64,000 bases of DNA from Actinokineospora iranica (lineage in GTDB: Bacteria; Actinomycetota; Actinomycetes; Mycobacteriales; Pseudonocardiaceae). The notes under the pieces were generated by a model, which saw nothing but the letters and a program-made list of their open reading frames with translations, was not told the DNA's origin and did not search any database. The DNA lies in assembly GCF_900101685.1 (NCBI RefSeq), contig NZ_FMZZ01000001.1:496001-560000 (forward strand), given 5' to 3'. Both the position numbers and the translations under genes were made by a program. Each line of letters opens with the position of its first letter. Within the stretch, counting starts at the first letter, position 1. Of this stretch, positions 52,438-61,878 are shown in pieces.

Positions 52438-52776
52438 GTGCCGGTCCCGCTTTACCAGGCCAAAGCCGAGTTCTTCCGGATGCTGGGCCATCCGGTGCGC
52501 ATCCGGGTGCTGGAGTTGCTGCAGGACGGTCCGATGGCCGTGCGGGACTTGCGCTCGGCGATCGGGATCGACGCGCCGGGCCTGTCCCAGCAGCTCGCGG
52601 TGCTGCGCCGGTCGGGCATCGTCAGCGCGACCCGGCAGGGCGCCACCGTGGTGTACGCGCTGGCAGGTGGCGACGTGGCCGACCTCATGCGCGCGGCCCG
52701 ACGGATTCTCACCGAAATGCTCGCCGGGCAGTACGCCCTGCTCGACGAGTTGCGCGACGCGGAGTCGAAGGCGTGA
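52438..52776 (+). CDS. ArsR-family regulator
   Basis: 112 residues from GTG 52438 (GAGGAATG upstream). Winged helix: FFRMLGHPVRIRVLELLQDG, PMAVRDLRSAIGIDAPGLSQ, QLAVLRRSGIVSATRQGATV. The CxC metal motif of ArsR is absent and no Cys is present at all, so a metal-thiolate sensor is unlikely. The gene overlaps the SulP transporter start by GTGA, so it probably controls that transporter through the palindrome upstream. Similar regulator-SulP pairs occur in other actinobacteria (from memory). Confidence 0.9.
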   Translation: MPVPLYQAKAEFFRMLGHPVRIRVLELLQDGPMAVRDLRSAIGIDAPGLSQQLAVLRRSGIVSATRQGATVVYALAGGDVADLMRAARRILTEMLAGQYALLDELRDAESKA

Positions 52777-54473
52777 GCTGGCCGGGCGGGCGGCTGCGCG
52801 CCCTGCTGCCGACCCGGGCCGACCTGGCCGCCATGCGGCAGCGTCCCCGGCACGATCTCCTGGCGGGCCTGACCGTCGCGGTGGTGGCCCTGCCGCTGGC
52901 CCTGGGGTTCGGGGTCGCCTCGGGGCTCGGCGCGCAGGCGGGGCTGGCGACCGCCGTGGTCGCGGGCGCGCTGGCCGCGCTCTTCGGCGGCTCCCGGCTG
53001 CAGGTGACCGGGCCGACCGGTGCGATGACTGTCGTCCTCGTCCCGATCGTCGCCGCCCACGGCCCCAGTGGCGTGCTGACCGTCGGGCTCATCGCGGGCT
53101 TTCTGCTGCTGGTCTTCGCCGTCGCCAGGGTGGGGCGGCACATGCGCTATCTCCCCGCGCCGGTGGTGGAGGGGTTCACGCTCGGGATCGCCGCTGTCAT
53201 CGGCCTGCAGCAGATTCCGAACGCCTTGGGCGTGGCGGCCCACGACGGCGGCCACGTCCTGGCCGTCGCCTGGACTGCCGCGCGCCAGTTCGCGCTCGCC
53301 CCGAACTGGGCGGCGCTCGCAGTGGCCGCGGCCGTCGCGGTGGCCATGCTGGTCGGGGCCCGGTGGCGGCCGACCGTTCCGTTCTCGATTCTCGCGGTGA
53401 TCGCCGCGACCGTCGCCGTCCACCTCCTGCGGGTGGACTCGGCGGCGGTGATCGGGAGCCTGCCCGCGGGCTTGCCCGCGCCGTCGTTCGCCTTCTTCGA
53501 CGCGTCCGCGCTTTCCGCGCTGCTGCCCGCCGCGGTGGCCGTCGCGGCGCTCGCCGCCCTGGAGTCGCTGCTGTCCGCGGCGGTGGCCGACGGGCTGACG
53601 ATCGGCCAGCGACACGACCCTGATCGGGAGCTGGTCGGGCAGGGGCTGGCCAACCTGGTCGCCCCGCTGTTCGGCGGGGTGCCCGCGACCGGCGCGATCG
53701 CCCGCACCGCGGTCAACGTGCGCGCGGGCGCGCATTCCCGGCTGGCCGCGCTCACCCACGCCGCCGTCCTCATGGCCGTCGTCTACGCCGCCGCTCCCCT
53801 GGTGGCCCGCATCCCGGTGGCCGCGCTGGCGGGTGTGCTGCTGGCCACCGCGATCCGCATGGTCGAGCTCAACAGCCTCCGCGCGATGGCCCGGGCCACC
53901 CGCGCCGACGCGACGGTCCTGGTCCTCACCGCGGTGGCCACGGTTGTGTTCGACCTGGTCTACGCGGTGATCCTCGGGCTGGTCGTCGCGGGCACGCTGG
54001 CCCTGCGATCGGTCGCGCGGCAGGCAGGCCTCGACCAGGTGGACCTCGGCGCGGACCTGGCGGAAACCGCCCACGACGAGGAGCACGCCCTGCTGGCCGA
54101 GCACATCGTCGCCTACCGCATCGACGGGCCGCTGTTCTTCGCGGCGGCGCACCGCGCCCTGCTCGAACTGCCCGACATCGCCCAGGTTTCCGCGCTCATC
54201 CTGCGCATGTCCCGGGTCACCACCATCGACGCGACCGGCGCGCTGGTGCTCAAGGACGTCATCGAGCGCCTTGAGCACCGCGGCGTCGCCGTCTACCTCT
54301 CGGGCATCCGCGACGGGCACCACCAGCCGCTGGAGGCGCTGGACGTGATCACCCGGCTGACCGAGGAAGGCCGCGTCTTCGCCACCACCCCGGAGGCGAT
54401 CGACGCGGCCCGGCTCCTGCTGCACCGCGACGGCACGCTGTCCACGACACTGGACGCCCGGATCACGCCCTGA
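52773..54473 (+). CDS. SulP-family anion transporter with STAS domain
   Basis: 566 residues from GTG 52773. SulP core of 10-14 helices: DLLAGLTVAVVALPLALGFG, FGGSRLQVTGPTGAMTVVLV, PAPVVEGFTLGIAAVIGLQQ, GVPATGAIARTAVNVRAGAH. The C-terminal STAS domain (about 455-560) contains VAYRIDGPLFFAAAHRALLE and MSRVTTIDATGALVLKDVIE with the conserved DATG. Substrate may be sulfate, bicarbonate or another anion; bicarbonate or dicarboxylate roles are known in the family. Co-transcribed with the ArsR-type gene. Confidence 0.92.
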   Translation: MSWPGGRLRALLPTRADLAAMRQRPRHDLLAGLTVAVVALPLALGFGVASGLGAQAGLATAVVAGALAALFGGSRLQVTGPTGAMTVVLVPIVAAHGPSGVLTVGLIAGFLLLVFAVARVGRHMRYLPAPVVEGFTLGIAAVIGLQQIPNALGVAAHDGGHVLAVAWTAARQFALAPNWAALAVAAAVAVAMLVGARWRPTVPFSILAVIAATVAVHLLRVDSAAVIGSLPAGLPAPSFAFFDASALSALLPAAVAVAALAALESLLSAAVADGLTIGQRHDPDRELVGQGLANLVAPLFGGVPATGAIARTAVNVRAGAHSRLAALTHAAVLMAVVYAAAPLVARIPVAALAGVLLATAIRMVELNSLRAMARATRADATVLVLTAVATVVFDLVYAVILGLVVAGTLALRSVARQAGLDQVDLGADLAETAHDEEHALLAEHIVAYRIDGPLFFAAAHRALLELPDIAQVSALILRMSRVTTIDATGALVLKDVIERLEHRGVAVYLSGIRDGHHQPLEALDVITRLTEEGRVFATTPEAIDAARLLLHRDGTLSTTLDARITP

Positions 54474-54507
54474 TCGGGTCGGTCGAGAGTTCCGCTGGGT
54501 GCGACCG

Positions 54508-55608
54508 TCAGACTGACAGGGCGGCGCGGGTGTGGCGGGCGATTTCGATGTCTTCGCGGGCGGTGACGACCACGGTGCGGACCGGTGCGTCCGGGGTGCT
54601 GATGTCGGCGTCGGAGGTGGCCGTGTTGCGCGAGGCGTCCACGTGGATGCCGAGGTAGGCCAGTCCCTCTGTCGCGGCGCCGCGGACGCGGGGGCTGTGT
54701 TCGCCGACGCCGCCGGTGAAGGCGAGGGCGTCGAGGCCGCGCAGGCTCGCGGTCATGGCGGCGATCTCGCGGGTGAGGCGGTGGAGGTAGACGTCGAAGG
54801 CGAGGGTTGCGGCCGGGTCGCCGGTGTCGGCGCGGCGCAGGATCTCGCGCAGGTCGGCGGAGCCGCCGAGGCCCGCGAGGCCGGATTCGGACTCCAGGGT
54901 GTGGGTGAGCGCGTCGAGGTCCAGGCCGGTGTGCTTGAGCAGCCACAGGACCAGGCCGGGGTCGACGCTGCCGGTGCGGGTGGCCATCACCAGGCCCGCC
55001 AACGGGGTGAAGCCCATGGTGGTGTCCACCGACCGGCCCGCGTCGACGGCGGCCAGGGAGGCGCCCGCGCCGAGGTGGCAGGTGACGATCCGCAGCTCTC
55101 CCAGGGGTTTGCCGAGCAGTTCCGCGGTCCGGCGGGCGGCGTAGGAGTGGGACAGGCCGTGGAAGCCGTAGCGGCGCAGGGCCCACCGCTGGTTCCACTC
55201 CCGGGGCAGGGCGTAGGTGGCGGCCGCGGCGGGGATCGTGGTGTGGAAGGCGGTGTCGAAGCAGGCGACCGCCGGGGTGTCGGGCAGCACCCTGGCCACG
55301 GCGTCGATGCCCGCCACGCCGCGGGGCTGGTGCAGCGGCGCGAGCTCGGTCAGCGCCTCGATTGCCGCCCGCGTCTTCTGGTCGAGGACCGTCGGTTCGG
55401 TGAGATCCGGTCCACCGTGGACGATCCGGTGCCCCACGGCGTCGACGGCCGACTGCGCCGCGACAAACCGTTCCAGTTCCGCGGTGTCCTCGGTGCCGGA
55501 CCAGTCGGTCAGATCCAGCGAGTCGACCACGTTGTCACCGTCGAGCAGGCGCACTTTCAGGCTGGACGAGCCCGCGTTGACGACCAGCACGGCGTTGGGC
55601 TCGGCCAT
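54508..55608 (-). CDS. ackA: Acetate kinase
   Basis: 366 residues. Acetyl phosphate + ADP = acetate + ATP. ASKHA-fold landmarks: VLVVNAGSSSLKVRLLDG at the N-terminus, GHRIVHGGPDLTEPTV, ACFDTAFHTTIPAAAATYAL, RYGFHGLSHSYAARRTAELL, HLGAGASLAAVDAGRSVDTT, FTGGVGEHSPRVR. It lies seven bases after the phosphoketolase stop, so the pair turns xylulose-5-P or fructose-6-P into acetate with ATP gain. It is slightly shorter than the 400-residue norm, with deletions in loops only. Confidence 0.95.
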   Translation of the reverse strand: MAEPNAVLVVNAGSSSLKVRLLDGDNVVDSLDLTDWSGTEDTAELERFVAAQSAVDAVGHRIVHGGPDLTEPTVLDQKTRAAIEALTELAPLHQPRGVAGIDAVARVLPDTPAVACFDTAFHTTIPAAAATYALPREWNQRWALRRYGFHGLSHSYAARRTAELLGKPLGELRIVTCHLGAGASLAAVDAGRSVDTTMGFTPLAGLVMATRTGSVDPGLVLWLLKHTGLDLDALTHTLESESGLAGLGGSADLREILRRADTGDPAATLAFDVYLHRLTREIAAMTASLRGLDALAFTGGVGEHSPRVRGAATEGLAYLGIHVDASRNTATSDADISTPDAPVRTVVVTAREDIEIARHTRAALSV

Positions 55609-55615
55609 GGCGGGC

Positions 55616-58030
55616 TCAGTTCACCCAGGCCCAGTGGCGGACCTCGGGCAGGTCTTCCCCGTGCGCCCTGATCCAGGCGTGGTGGCGGTTTCGCTTGTCC
55701 ACCATGGCCTGCCGCAGGCTCGCGGTGCCGACGCCGAGGCCGGGAACGCGGTCGAGCACGTCGATGACCAGGCGGAAGCGGTCCATGTCGTTGAGCACCA
55801 GCATGTCGAACGGCGTGGTGGTGGTCCCTTCCTCCTTGTAGCCGCGCACGTGGAGGTTGCCGTGGTTGGCGCGGCGGTAGGTCAGGCGGTGGATGAGCCA
55901 TGGGTAGCCGTGGTAGGCGAAGATGATCGGCTTGTCGGTGGTGAACAGGGCGTCGAACTCAGGATCGGTGAGCCCGTGCGGGTGCTCGGTGGCGGGCTGC
56001 AGGCGCATCAGGTCCACGACGTTGACGACGCGGACCTTCAGCCGCGGCAGGTGCTCGCGCAGCAGCGACACGGCGGCGAGGACTTCCAGGGTGGGCGCGT
56101 CGCCCGCGCACGCCAGGACAACGTCCGGTTCGCCGCCGGTGTCGGAGCTCGCCCAGTCCCAGATGCCCGCGCCCCGCGCGCAGTGCAGCACGGCGTCCTC
56201 AATGGACAGCCAGTTGGGGGTCTCGTTCTTTCCCGCGACGACGATGTTGACGTAGTCGCGGCTGCGCAGGCAGTGGTCGGCCACCGACAGCAGCGTGTTG
56301 GCGTCCGGCGGCAGGTAGACCCGGATGACTTCCGCCTTCTTGTTCAGGGCGTGGTCGATGAAACCCGGGTCCTGGTGGGAGAAGCCGTTGTGGTCCTGCC
56401 GCCACACATGCGAGGTGAGCAGGTAGTTCAGCGAGGCCACCGGGCGCCGCCACGGCAGCCGCCCGCTGGTCTTGAGCCACTTGGCGTGCTGGTTGAACAT
56501 GGAGTCGACAATGTGGATGAACGCCTCGTAGCAGTTGAACAAGCCGTGCCTGCCGGTGAGCAGGTAACCCTCCAGCAGGCCCTGGCACAGGTGCTCGGAC
56601 AGCACCTCGATGACCCGGCCGTCCCCGGCGAGGTGCTCGTCGGTGTCGATGATCTCGGCCTGCCACTGCTTGTCGGTGACGTCGTAGACCGCGTCCAGGC
56701 GGTTGGACGCGGTCTCGTCCGGCCCGAACACGCGGAAGTTGCGATAGCCGGCGTTTTCCCGGGCGACCTCGCGCAGCCACCGGCCCAGCAGGCGGGTGGG
56801 CTCCGCGGTCGTGCCGCCAGGCTCGGCGACCTCGGCCGCGCATTCCCGGAAGTCGGGCAGCCGCAGCGGCCGCAGCAGCAGCCCTCCGTTGGCGTGCGGG
56901 TTCGCCCCCATCCGCCGCGTGCCAGTCGGCGCCATCGCGCGCACCCGCTCGACCGGAGCGCCGGAGGCGTCGAACAGCTCCTCGGGCCGGTAGGAGCGCA
57001 GCCATTTCTCCAGCGCGGCCAAGTGGTCCGGCCGCTCCCGCACCCCGGACAGCGGCACCTGGTGCGCCCGCCACGTCCCCTCGACCGGCACACCGTCCAC
57101 AACGGATGGACCGGTCCAGCCCTTGGGGCTGCGCAGCACGATCATCGGCCAGACCGGGCGCCGCCGGTCGAGGCCAGACCTGGCACGCCGCTGGATGTCG
57201 TCGATCTCGGCCAGAGCCGAGTCCATGGCCGCGGCCATGGCGCGGTGCATCGTCGCGGGGTCGCTGCCCGAGACATAGCGGGGCGCGTAGCCGTAGCCGC
57301 GCAGCAGCGAGTCCAACTCGGACTGAGGAATGCGGGCCAGCAGCGTCGGGTTGGCGATCTTGTACCCGTTCAGGTGCAGGATCGGCAGGACGGCCCCGTC
57401 GTGCGCCGGGTCGAGGAACTTGTTCAGGTGCCAGCTCGCCGCCAGCGGCCCCGTCTCGGCCTCGCCGTCGCCCACGACGCACGCCACCAGCAAGTCCGGG
57501 TTGTCCAGCGCGGCCCCGTAGGCGTGGGCCAGGGAGTAGCCCAGCTCGCCGCCCTCGTGGATGGACCCGGGGACCTCCGGGGCCACGTGGCTGGGCACCC
57601 CGCCGGGGAAGGAGAACTGCCGGAACAGCTCGCGCATCCCGTGCTCGTCCTGGCTCACCTCGGGGTAGGCCTCGCTGTAGGAGCCTTCCAGCCAGGTGTT
57701 CGCCAGCGTCCCCGGCCCGCCGTGGCCGGGACCGGTCACGTGGATGACGTCCCGGTCGCCCGCGCGGATCACGCGGTTGAGGTGCGCGTAGACGAAGTTC
57801 AGGCCGGGGGTGGTGCCCCAGTGGCCCAGCAGCCGGGGCTTGATGTGCTCTGGCCGCAGCGGCTCCCGCAGCAGCGGGTTGGCGAGCAGGTAGATCTGGC
57901 CCGCGGACAGGTAGTTCGCCGCCCGCCAGTAGGCGTCCACCCCGCTCAGCCCGTCGTCTCGCAGCCGGTCGCCCAGCAGGTCGTCTTCCGACAGCTCGCG
58001 CAGCGCCGAACTCGGTGGTGCCTCGGACAT
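55616..58030 (-). CDS. xfp: Xylulose-5-phosphate/fructose-6-phosphate phosphoketolase
   Basis: 804 residues, full length; GGAGGATCTGGG precedes the ATG. Thiamine diphosphate enzyme that cleaves X5P or F6P with phosphate to acetyl phosphate. Motifs: [40 protein letters not shown], the TPP signature [40 protein letters not shown], and [20 protein letters not shown]. It lies 66 bases downstream of the universal stress gene and upstream of ackA in one leftward unit, so it is probably induced with the stress genes. Confidence 0.96.
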   Translation of the reverse strand: MSEAPPSSALRELSEDDLLGDRLRDDGLSGVDAYWRAANYLSAGQIYLLANPLLREPLRPEHIKPRLLGHWGTTPGLNFVYAHLNRVIRAGDRDVIHVTGPGHGGPGTLANTWLEGSYSEAYPEVSQDEHGMRELFRQFSFPGGVPSHVAPEVPGSIHEGGELGYSLAHAYGAALDNPDLLVACVVGDGEAETGPLAASWHLNKFLDPAHDGAVLPILHLNGYKIANPTLLARIPQSELDSLLRGYGYAPRYVSGSDPATMHRAMAAAMDSALAEIDDIQRRARSGLDRRRPVWPMIVLRSPKGWTGPSVVDGVPVEGTWRAHQVPLSGVRERPDHLAALEKWLRSYRPEELFDASGAPVERVRAMAPTGTRRMGANPHANGGLLLRPLRLPDFRECAAEVAEPGGTTAEPTRLLGRWLREVARENAGYRNFRVFGPDETASNRLDAVYDVTDKQWQAEIIDTDEHLAGDGRVIEVLSEHLCQGLLEGYLLTGRHGLFNCYEAFIHIVDSMFNQHAKWLKTSGRLPWRRPVASLNYLLTSHVWRQDHNGFSHQDPGFIDHALNKKAEVIRVYLPPDANTLLSVADHCLRSRDYVNIVVAGKNETPNWLSIEDAVLHCARGAGIWDWASSDTGGEPDVVLACAGDAPTLEVLAAVSLLREHLPRLKVRVVNVVDLMRLQPATEHPHGLTDPEFDALFTTDKPIIFAYHGYPWLIHRLTYRRANHGNLHVRGYKEEGTTTTPFDMLVLNDMDRFRLVIDVLDRVPGLGVGTASLRQAMVDKRNRHHAWIRAHGEDLPEVRHWAWVN

Positions 58031-58096
58031 CCCAGATCCTCCGTCATCTTCCCCAGCAGCGTCTTCCCGATCCGAGCGATGCCAAACAACGGCTGG

Positions 58097-59101
58097 TCAG
58101 TCCCGCCGGTCGACGCGCACGACGGCGACCGGGCAGGGCGCGTGCCGGGTGAGGGCCTGGCTGACCGAGCCGAGCACCAACCCGGTGAACCCGCCGCGCC
58201 CGCGCGAGCCGACCACCACCAGGGCGGCGTCGGCGGCCTGCTCCAGCAGCAGCCGCGCCGGACGGGACCGGGCGACGACCGGCTCCACCGGCACGTCGGG
58301 GTACTTGGCCCGCCACGGGGCCAGCGCCTCGGTCAGCAGGTCGCGGGCCTCTTGGGCGAGCACGCCCCAGTCGAGGGCGGCGTACCCGGCCGTGTAGGCG
58401 GCGTCGAGCAGGCTGTCGCTCCAGGCGTGCGCGGCGACGACACCGGCGCCCGTCTCGACGGCGTGCTCGAAGGCGAAGGCCAGCACCGCCTCGTCGCCGG
58501 GGCCGCCATCGACCCCGACGACGATCTTGCCCGAGGCCGGGACCGGCCCCTCGCCGCGCACCACGACGACCGGGTTGTGCCCGTGCGCGATGACCGCCGA
58601 GGCTGTGGAACCGAGCAGCAGGCCGGAGAACCCGCCGAGCCCACGCGAGCCGAGCACGGTCAGGGCGGCCTCGCGGGAGGCCGCGACCAGGATGGGCGTG
58701 ACGTCCCCGGAGCGGACCTCGCCGCGCACGGTGAGACCGGGAGCCTGGTCGCGGACCGCGGCGAGGGCCGCGTGCAGGGTGTCCTCGGCCTGGGAGCGAA
58801 GTCCCCGGTGCAGTTCGCCCCCGGTGACGAGGCCGCCGGGGTAGCCGGTGATCGGCCAGGGGTAGACGGTGATTACGCGCAGCCAGGCGCCGCGGCGGTC
58901 GGCCTCGGCGGCTGCCCACCGCAGCGCGCGGGCCGCGGACTCGGAGCCGTCCACGGCGACAAGCACCGGCAGCGGACCGGCCGGTTCGCCCGCGGCGTGT
59001 GCTCCGGCGGTCTCCGGCGCGCGCTCCTCGGTCACGTCGGCGGTGGGCTCGGCGGCGGGTCGCTGGACGGGCGCGGACGTGGGGGTGGGCTGCTCGGTCA
59101 T
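58097..59101 (-). CDS. Tandem-domain universal stress protein
   Basis: 334 residues with an Ala/Pro/Glu-rich 40-residue N-terminal extension, then two UspA domains. Domain 1 (about 45-185): VLVAVDGSESAARALRWAAA and ATP loop GSRGLGGFSGLLLGSTASAV. Domain 2 (about 190-330): IVVGVDGGPGDEAVLAFAFE and GSRGRGGFTGLVLGSVSQAL. Both have the ATP-binding G-2x-G-9x-G-S/T pattern, as in mycobacterial Rv2623, a DosR-regulon protein. Its start overlaps the CBS gene stop (ATGA). Confidence 0.94.
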   Translation of the reverse strand: MTEQPTPTSAPVQRPAAEPTADVTEERAPETAGAHAAGEPAGPLPVLVAVDGSESAARALRWAAAEADRRGAWLRVITVYPWPITGYPGGLVTGGELHRGLRSQAEDTLHAALAAVRDQAPGLTVRGEVRSGDVTPILVAASREAALTVLGSRGLGGFSGLLLGSTASAVIAHGHNPVVVVRGEGPVPASGKIVVGVDGGPGDEAVLAFAFEHAVETGAGVVAAHAWSDSLLDAAYTAGYAALDWGVLAQEARDLLTEALAPWRAKYPDVPVEPVVARSRPARLLLEQAADAALVVVGSRGRGGFTGLVLGSVSQALTRHAPCPVAVVRVDRRD

Positions 59102-59697
59102 GCGGGATTCTCCAGTTCGGTTCGGACTTCGGCGCGCACGACGCCGGGGACGGCCTCGGCCAGCACCCGGGCGACGTGGCGGTCGGTGGGGTCGTCGTAG
59201 GGGTCGAGGACGGTGGCGGCGCCGTCGCGGACCTCGACGGTGTAGCGGCCGGGGCCGCCGTAGCGGGCGAGGTGCCTGCGCACGTCGGCGGCGATTTCCG
59301 CGTCGGAGCGGGCGAGCACGCGGACCAGGTCGCGCCGGGTGATGACGCCGACGACCCGCCCGCCGTCGACGATGGGCATACTGCGGTGCCGGTCGTCGAG
59401 CATCACCCGCGCCACCATGGCGACATCGGCGCCGCCGCTGAGCGCGACAGCGGGGGTGGTCATGACCTCGGCGACGGTGCGCGGCGCGGCCACCGGGCCG
59501 GCCGCCCCGCGCCGGGCGTCGGCCGGGATGCGGTCGCGCACGATGTCGGCCTCGGTGACCATGCCGACGAGCCGGTCGTCCTCGGTCACCGGCAGCGCGG
59601 TGAAGCCGTGCTCGGCCAGCAGCGCCGCGGCGTGTTTGACGGTGTCCTCCGGGCCGACGGCGACCACGGGGCTGGACATGATCTGACGGGCTCGCAT
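59098..59697 (-). CDS. CBS-domain protein, Hrp1-like with C-terminal BON-like domain
   Basis: 199 residues; AAAGGGGACC precedes the ATG. Two CBS domains: MSSPVVAVGPEDTVKHAAAL with GFTALPVTEDDRLVGMVTEA, and MTTPAVALSGGADVAMVARV with HRSMPIVDGGRVVGVITRRD. The last 65 residues (ADVRRHLARYGGPGRYTVEV, VRAEVRTELENPA) look like a BON-type domain. The CBS pair resembles hypoxic response protein 1, another DosR target; it probably binds adenine nucleotides. First gene of a CBS-Usp-xfp-ackA unit with a DosR-like box upstream. Confidence 0.92.
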   Translation of the reverse strand: MRARQIMSSPVVAVGPEDTVKHAAALLAEHGFTALPVTEDDRLVGMVTEADIVRDRIPADARRGAAGPVAAPRTVAEVMTTPAVALSGGADVAMVARVMLDDRHRSMPIVDGGRVVGVITRRDLVRVLARSDAEIAADVRRHLARYGGPGRYTVEVRDGAATVLDPYDDPTDRHVARVLAEAVPGVVRAEVRTELENPA

Positions 59698-59770
59698 CGC
59701 GGTCCCCTTTCTTCGAGTTTCACGCTAGGCCCCGCGACCGCCCGGCCGACGCGGTCGCAGGTCCCCAGTC

Positions 59771-59788
59771 GGCCGGGACTTTCGCGCC
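59771..59788. promoter_or_regulatory. DosR box upstream of the CBS-Usp-xfp-ackA unit
   Basis: GGCCGGGACTTTCGCGCC, about 75-90 bases upstream of the CBS gene start, in the 133-base gap between it and the next universal stress gene. Confidence 0.65.
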
Positions 59789-59830
59789 TGCCGGGTGGGC
59801 CGCTTGGGGGAGGCGACTCACCCCGGGCTT

Positions 59831-60721
59831 TCATCGCGGCCGCGGGTGGACGACCGCGACCGGGCAGTCCGCGCAGCGCAGCAGCGCCTGGCTGGTCGAG
59901 CCCAGCCCCATCCCTGCGGGCGCGTGCTGCCCCCGCGCGCCGACGACGAGCAGCCGGGCGGCCGTGCCCCGCGCCAACAGGGCCCGGACCGGGCGGTCGC
60001 GCTCGACCACCCGGTGGACCTCGACATCGGGGTGCTTCTCCTGCCACCCGGCCATGCGCTCGTCGAGCAGGTGCTGTTCGAGACCGGTCACCGCGTGCCA
60101 GTCGACACTCAGCGGCACCGTGACCCACAGGCCGGGGAACGCGACGTCGCTGTAGGTGTGCAGGGCCACCAGCGGGGCGCCGGTCAGCGACGCCTGCTCG
60201 AAGGCCCACGCCACGGCGGCCTCGCTCGTGCGCGACCCGTCGACCCCGACCACGATCGGCCCCTCGGTCCGTGCCGGGCCGCGGACCACGACCACGGGGC
60301 AGTCGGCGCGCTCGGCCACCGCGGCGGACACCGATCCCAGGGCTGCCGAACTCGCGCCAGTGAGGCCGCGGGAGCCCAGCACCACCATGGCGGCCTGCTC
60401 GGACTCCTCGACCAAGACCTCCACGGCCGCACCGAGCCGCAGCGACTGCGTGACAGCCACACCGGGCTCGGCCCGCTCGGCCGCGGCCTGCGCCTCCCGC
60501 AACGCGTGCCTGCCCCGCGAGGACAGGGCGTCCAGGTAGTCCGACCGCAGTCCCGGGTCCCCCGGGTCCGCCGACAGATGGCCGCCGCCCGCGTGCGTCA
60601 GGCGCAGCGGCAGCCCGCGCCGCCGGGCGGCGGCCGCGGCCCAGCGGACCGCGGCCAGCGCCGAGTCGGACCCGTCCACGGCGACCAGGGCCGGCGGCCG
60701 CACCGGGTGCGCGCGGCTCAT
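59831..60721 (-). CDS. Tandem-domain universal stress protein
   Basis: 296 residues from ATG 60721, which overlaps the nitroreductase stop (ATGA). Two UspA domains: ALVAVDGSDSALAAVRWAAA with GSRGLTGASSAALGSVSAAV, and IVVGVDGSRTSEAAVAWAFE with GARGQHAPAGMGLGSTSQAL, both with the ATP-loop glycines. Parologous to the protein at 58,097-59,101 but without its N-terminal extension. Translationally coupled to the Acg-type nitroreductase upstream. Confidence 0.94.
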   Translation of the reverse strand: MSRAHPVRPPALVAVDGSDSALAAVRWAAAAARRRGLPLRLTHAGGGHLSADPGDPGLRSDYLDALSSRGRHALREAQAAAERAEPGVAVTQSLRLGAAVEVLVEESEQAAMVVLGSRGLTGASSAALGSVSAAVAERADCPVVVVRGPARTEGPIVVGVDGSRTSEAAVAWAFEQASLTGAPLVALHTYSDVAFPGLWVTVPLSVDWHAVTGLEQHLLDERMAGWQEKHPDVEVHRVVERDRPVRALLARGTAARLLVVGARGQHAPAGMGLGSTSQALLRCADCPVAVVHPRPR

Positions 60722-61698
60722 CGCGCGCCCGCCGTCGTCCGGCCGCTGATGAGGGCGGTGAACGGCCTGCGGGCACTGGGCGCGGCGATCTCCGTCCGCT
60801 GTCCGACGCGCAGCAGCGCCTGCGGGTAGCCCGCCAGGTCGAGGCGCTCGATCAGGCCCGCGCGGGCCTCGGGCAGGTGCAGCGGCTGGGTGATCACGGA
60901 CGCGGCCAGGCCCGCCGCGGTCGCGGCCAGCCACAGCTCTTCCAGGGCGATGCCCGCGCGCAGGTGGTCGACGGGACCGTCGTCCACCGTGGTGATCAGC
61001 ACCTCGGTCTCCGCGCTCAGCCGCCGCCCAAGCACGTCCTCGTCGGGCAGCGCGGTGCGCTCGTCGACCAGCCCGGCCCAGGGCAGGGTCCCGGCCGCCG
61101 CGGGGACCAGCCCGTCGTCCGTCTGGTGTCCCTTGGCGGTCCACGCGGCCAACTCCCGCTGGTAGGCGCGGTCGTGCTGGACCACGGACGCGCTGTAGAC
61201 CAGCACGTGCGCCAGCGCGGGCACGTCCTCGGGGCGCACGGCCCGCACGCCCACTCCGGGGACGTCGACGGTGTCGACCACCTCGCCCAGCACGGCGGGG
61301 GCGACGCGCTCCGGCCCGAAGCGGGCGCGGTGGCTGTGCCTGGCCCGGATGGCCCGGTAGAGGGCGAGTTCACGGCCGGTGGGCTCGGCGCGCGCACCCG
61401 CGACGACCCGGCCCACCTCGCCGGGCCTGCCCGGATCGGGGAACTCGGTCACCTCCGCCCGGTAGCCGAGCCTGCGCACGGCCAGGCGCACATTGGTCAG
61501 GGCGGCGCCGCAGGAGATCAACCGGTCCCGGCCGAGCGGGTCGTGCCGGGGCAGGGCGAGGTCGACCCGCTCGTGCACCTCGGCGGCACGCTCGCGCAAC
61601 TCCAGCGCCCACGGTTGGCTGTTGTGCACCGACGGCGCGCGGCTCATCGCCGCGGCGATGACGGCGACCTCGCCGGGCTCCCAGTGGTCGTGGCTCAT
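60718..61698 (-). CDS. Acg-family nitroreductase-like protein
   Basis: 326 residues; GAGGAGGAGCTG precedes the ATG. SRAPSVHNSQPWALELRERA, HDPLGRDRLISCGAALTNVR, RHSHRARFGPERVAPAVLGE and IALEELWLAATAAGLAASVI mark the Acg/Rv3131-like family. More diverged from the pair at 43-45 kb than those are from each other. First gene of an operon with the universal stress protein; a strong DosR-like box lies about 115 bases upstream. Confidence 0.9.
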   Translation of the reverse strand: MSHDHWEPGEVAVIAAAMSRAPSVHNSQPWALELRERAAEVHERVDLALPRHDPLGRDRLISCGAALTNVRLAVRRLGYRAEVTEFPDPGRPGEVGRVVAGARAEPTGRELALYRAIRARHSHRARFGPERVAPAVLGEVVDTVDVPGVGVRAVRPEDVPALAHVLVYSASVVQHDRAYQRELAAWTAKGHQTDDGLVPAAAGTLPWAGLVDERTALPDEDVLGRRLSAETEVLITTVDDGPVDHLRAGIALEELWLAATAAGLAASVITQPLHLPEARAGLIERLDLAGYPQALLRVGQRTEIAAPSARRPFTALISGRTTAGAR

Positions 61699-61810
61699 CG
61701 GTCAGCTCCTCCTCGATCGAGTCGGCGTCCGGCGGCGAGCGCCGCTTCCACCCGTGCCCAGAGTGCCCGTCGCGCGCGCCCGCGACACACCGTCCGACGC
61801 CCCGTGTGGG

Positions 61811-61828
61811 CAGGGACTTTCGACCTTT
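61811..61828. promoter_or_regulatory. DosR box upstream of the nitroreductase-Usp operon
   Basis: CAGGGACTTTCGACCTTT, followed by an AT-richer stretch (TTTGTCCACAAAGGACAAC). Lies between the leftward nitroreductase start and the end of the antiporter gene. Confidence 0.7.
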
Positions 61829-61878
61829 GTCCACAAAGGACAACAAGCGTTTGCCAACAGGACAGTCACTTCGGCGGC

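Noticed and set aside
55217-59200. Very long plus-strand open frame opposite ackA, xfp and the universal stress gene
   Set aside because: The reverse strand encodes unmistakable enzymes here. The plus frame has no motifs and lacks stops only because of third-position GC.
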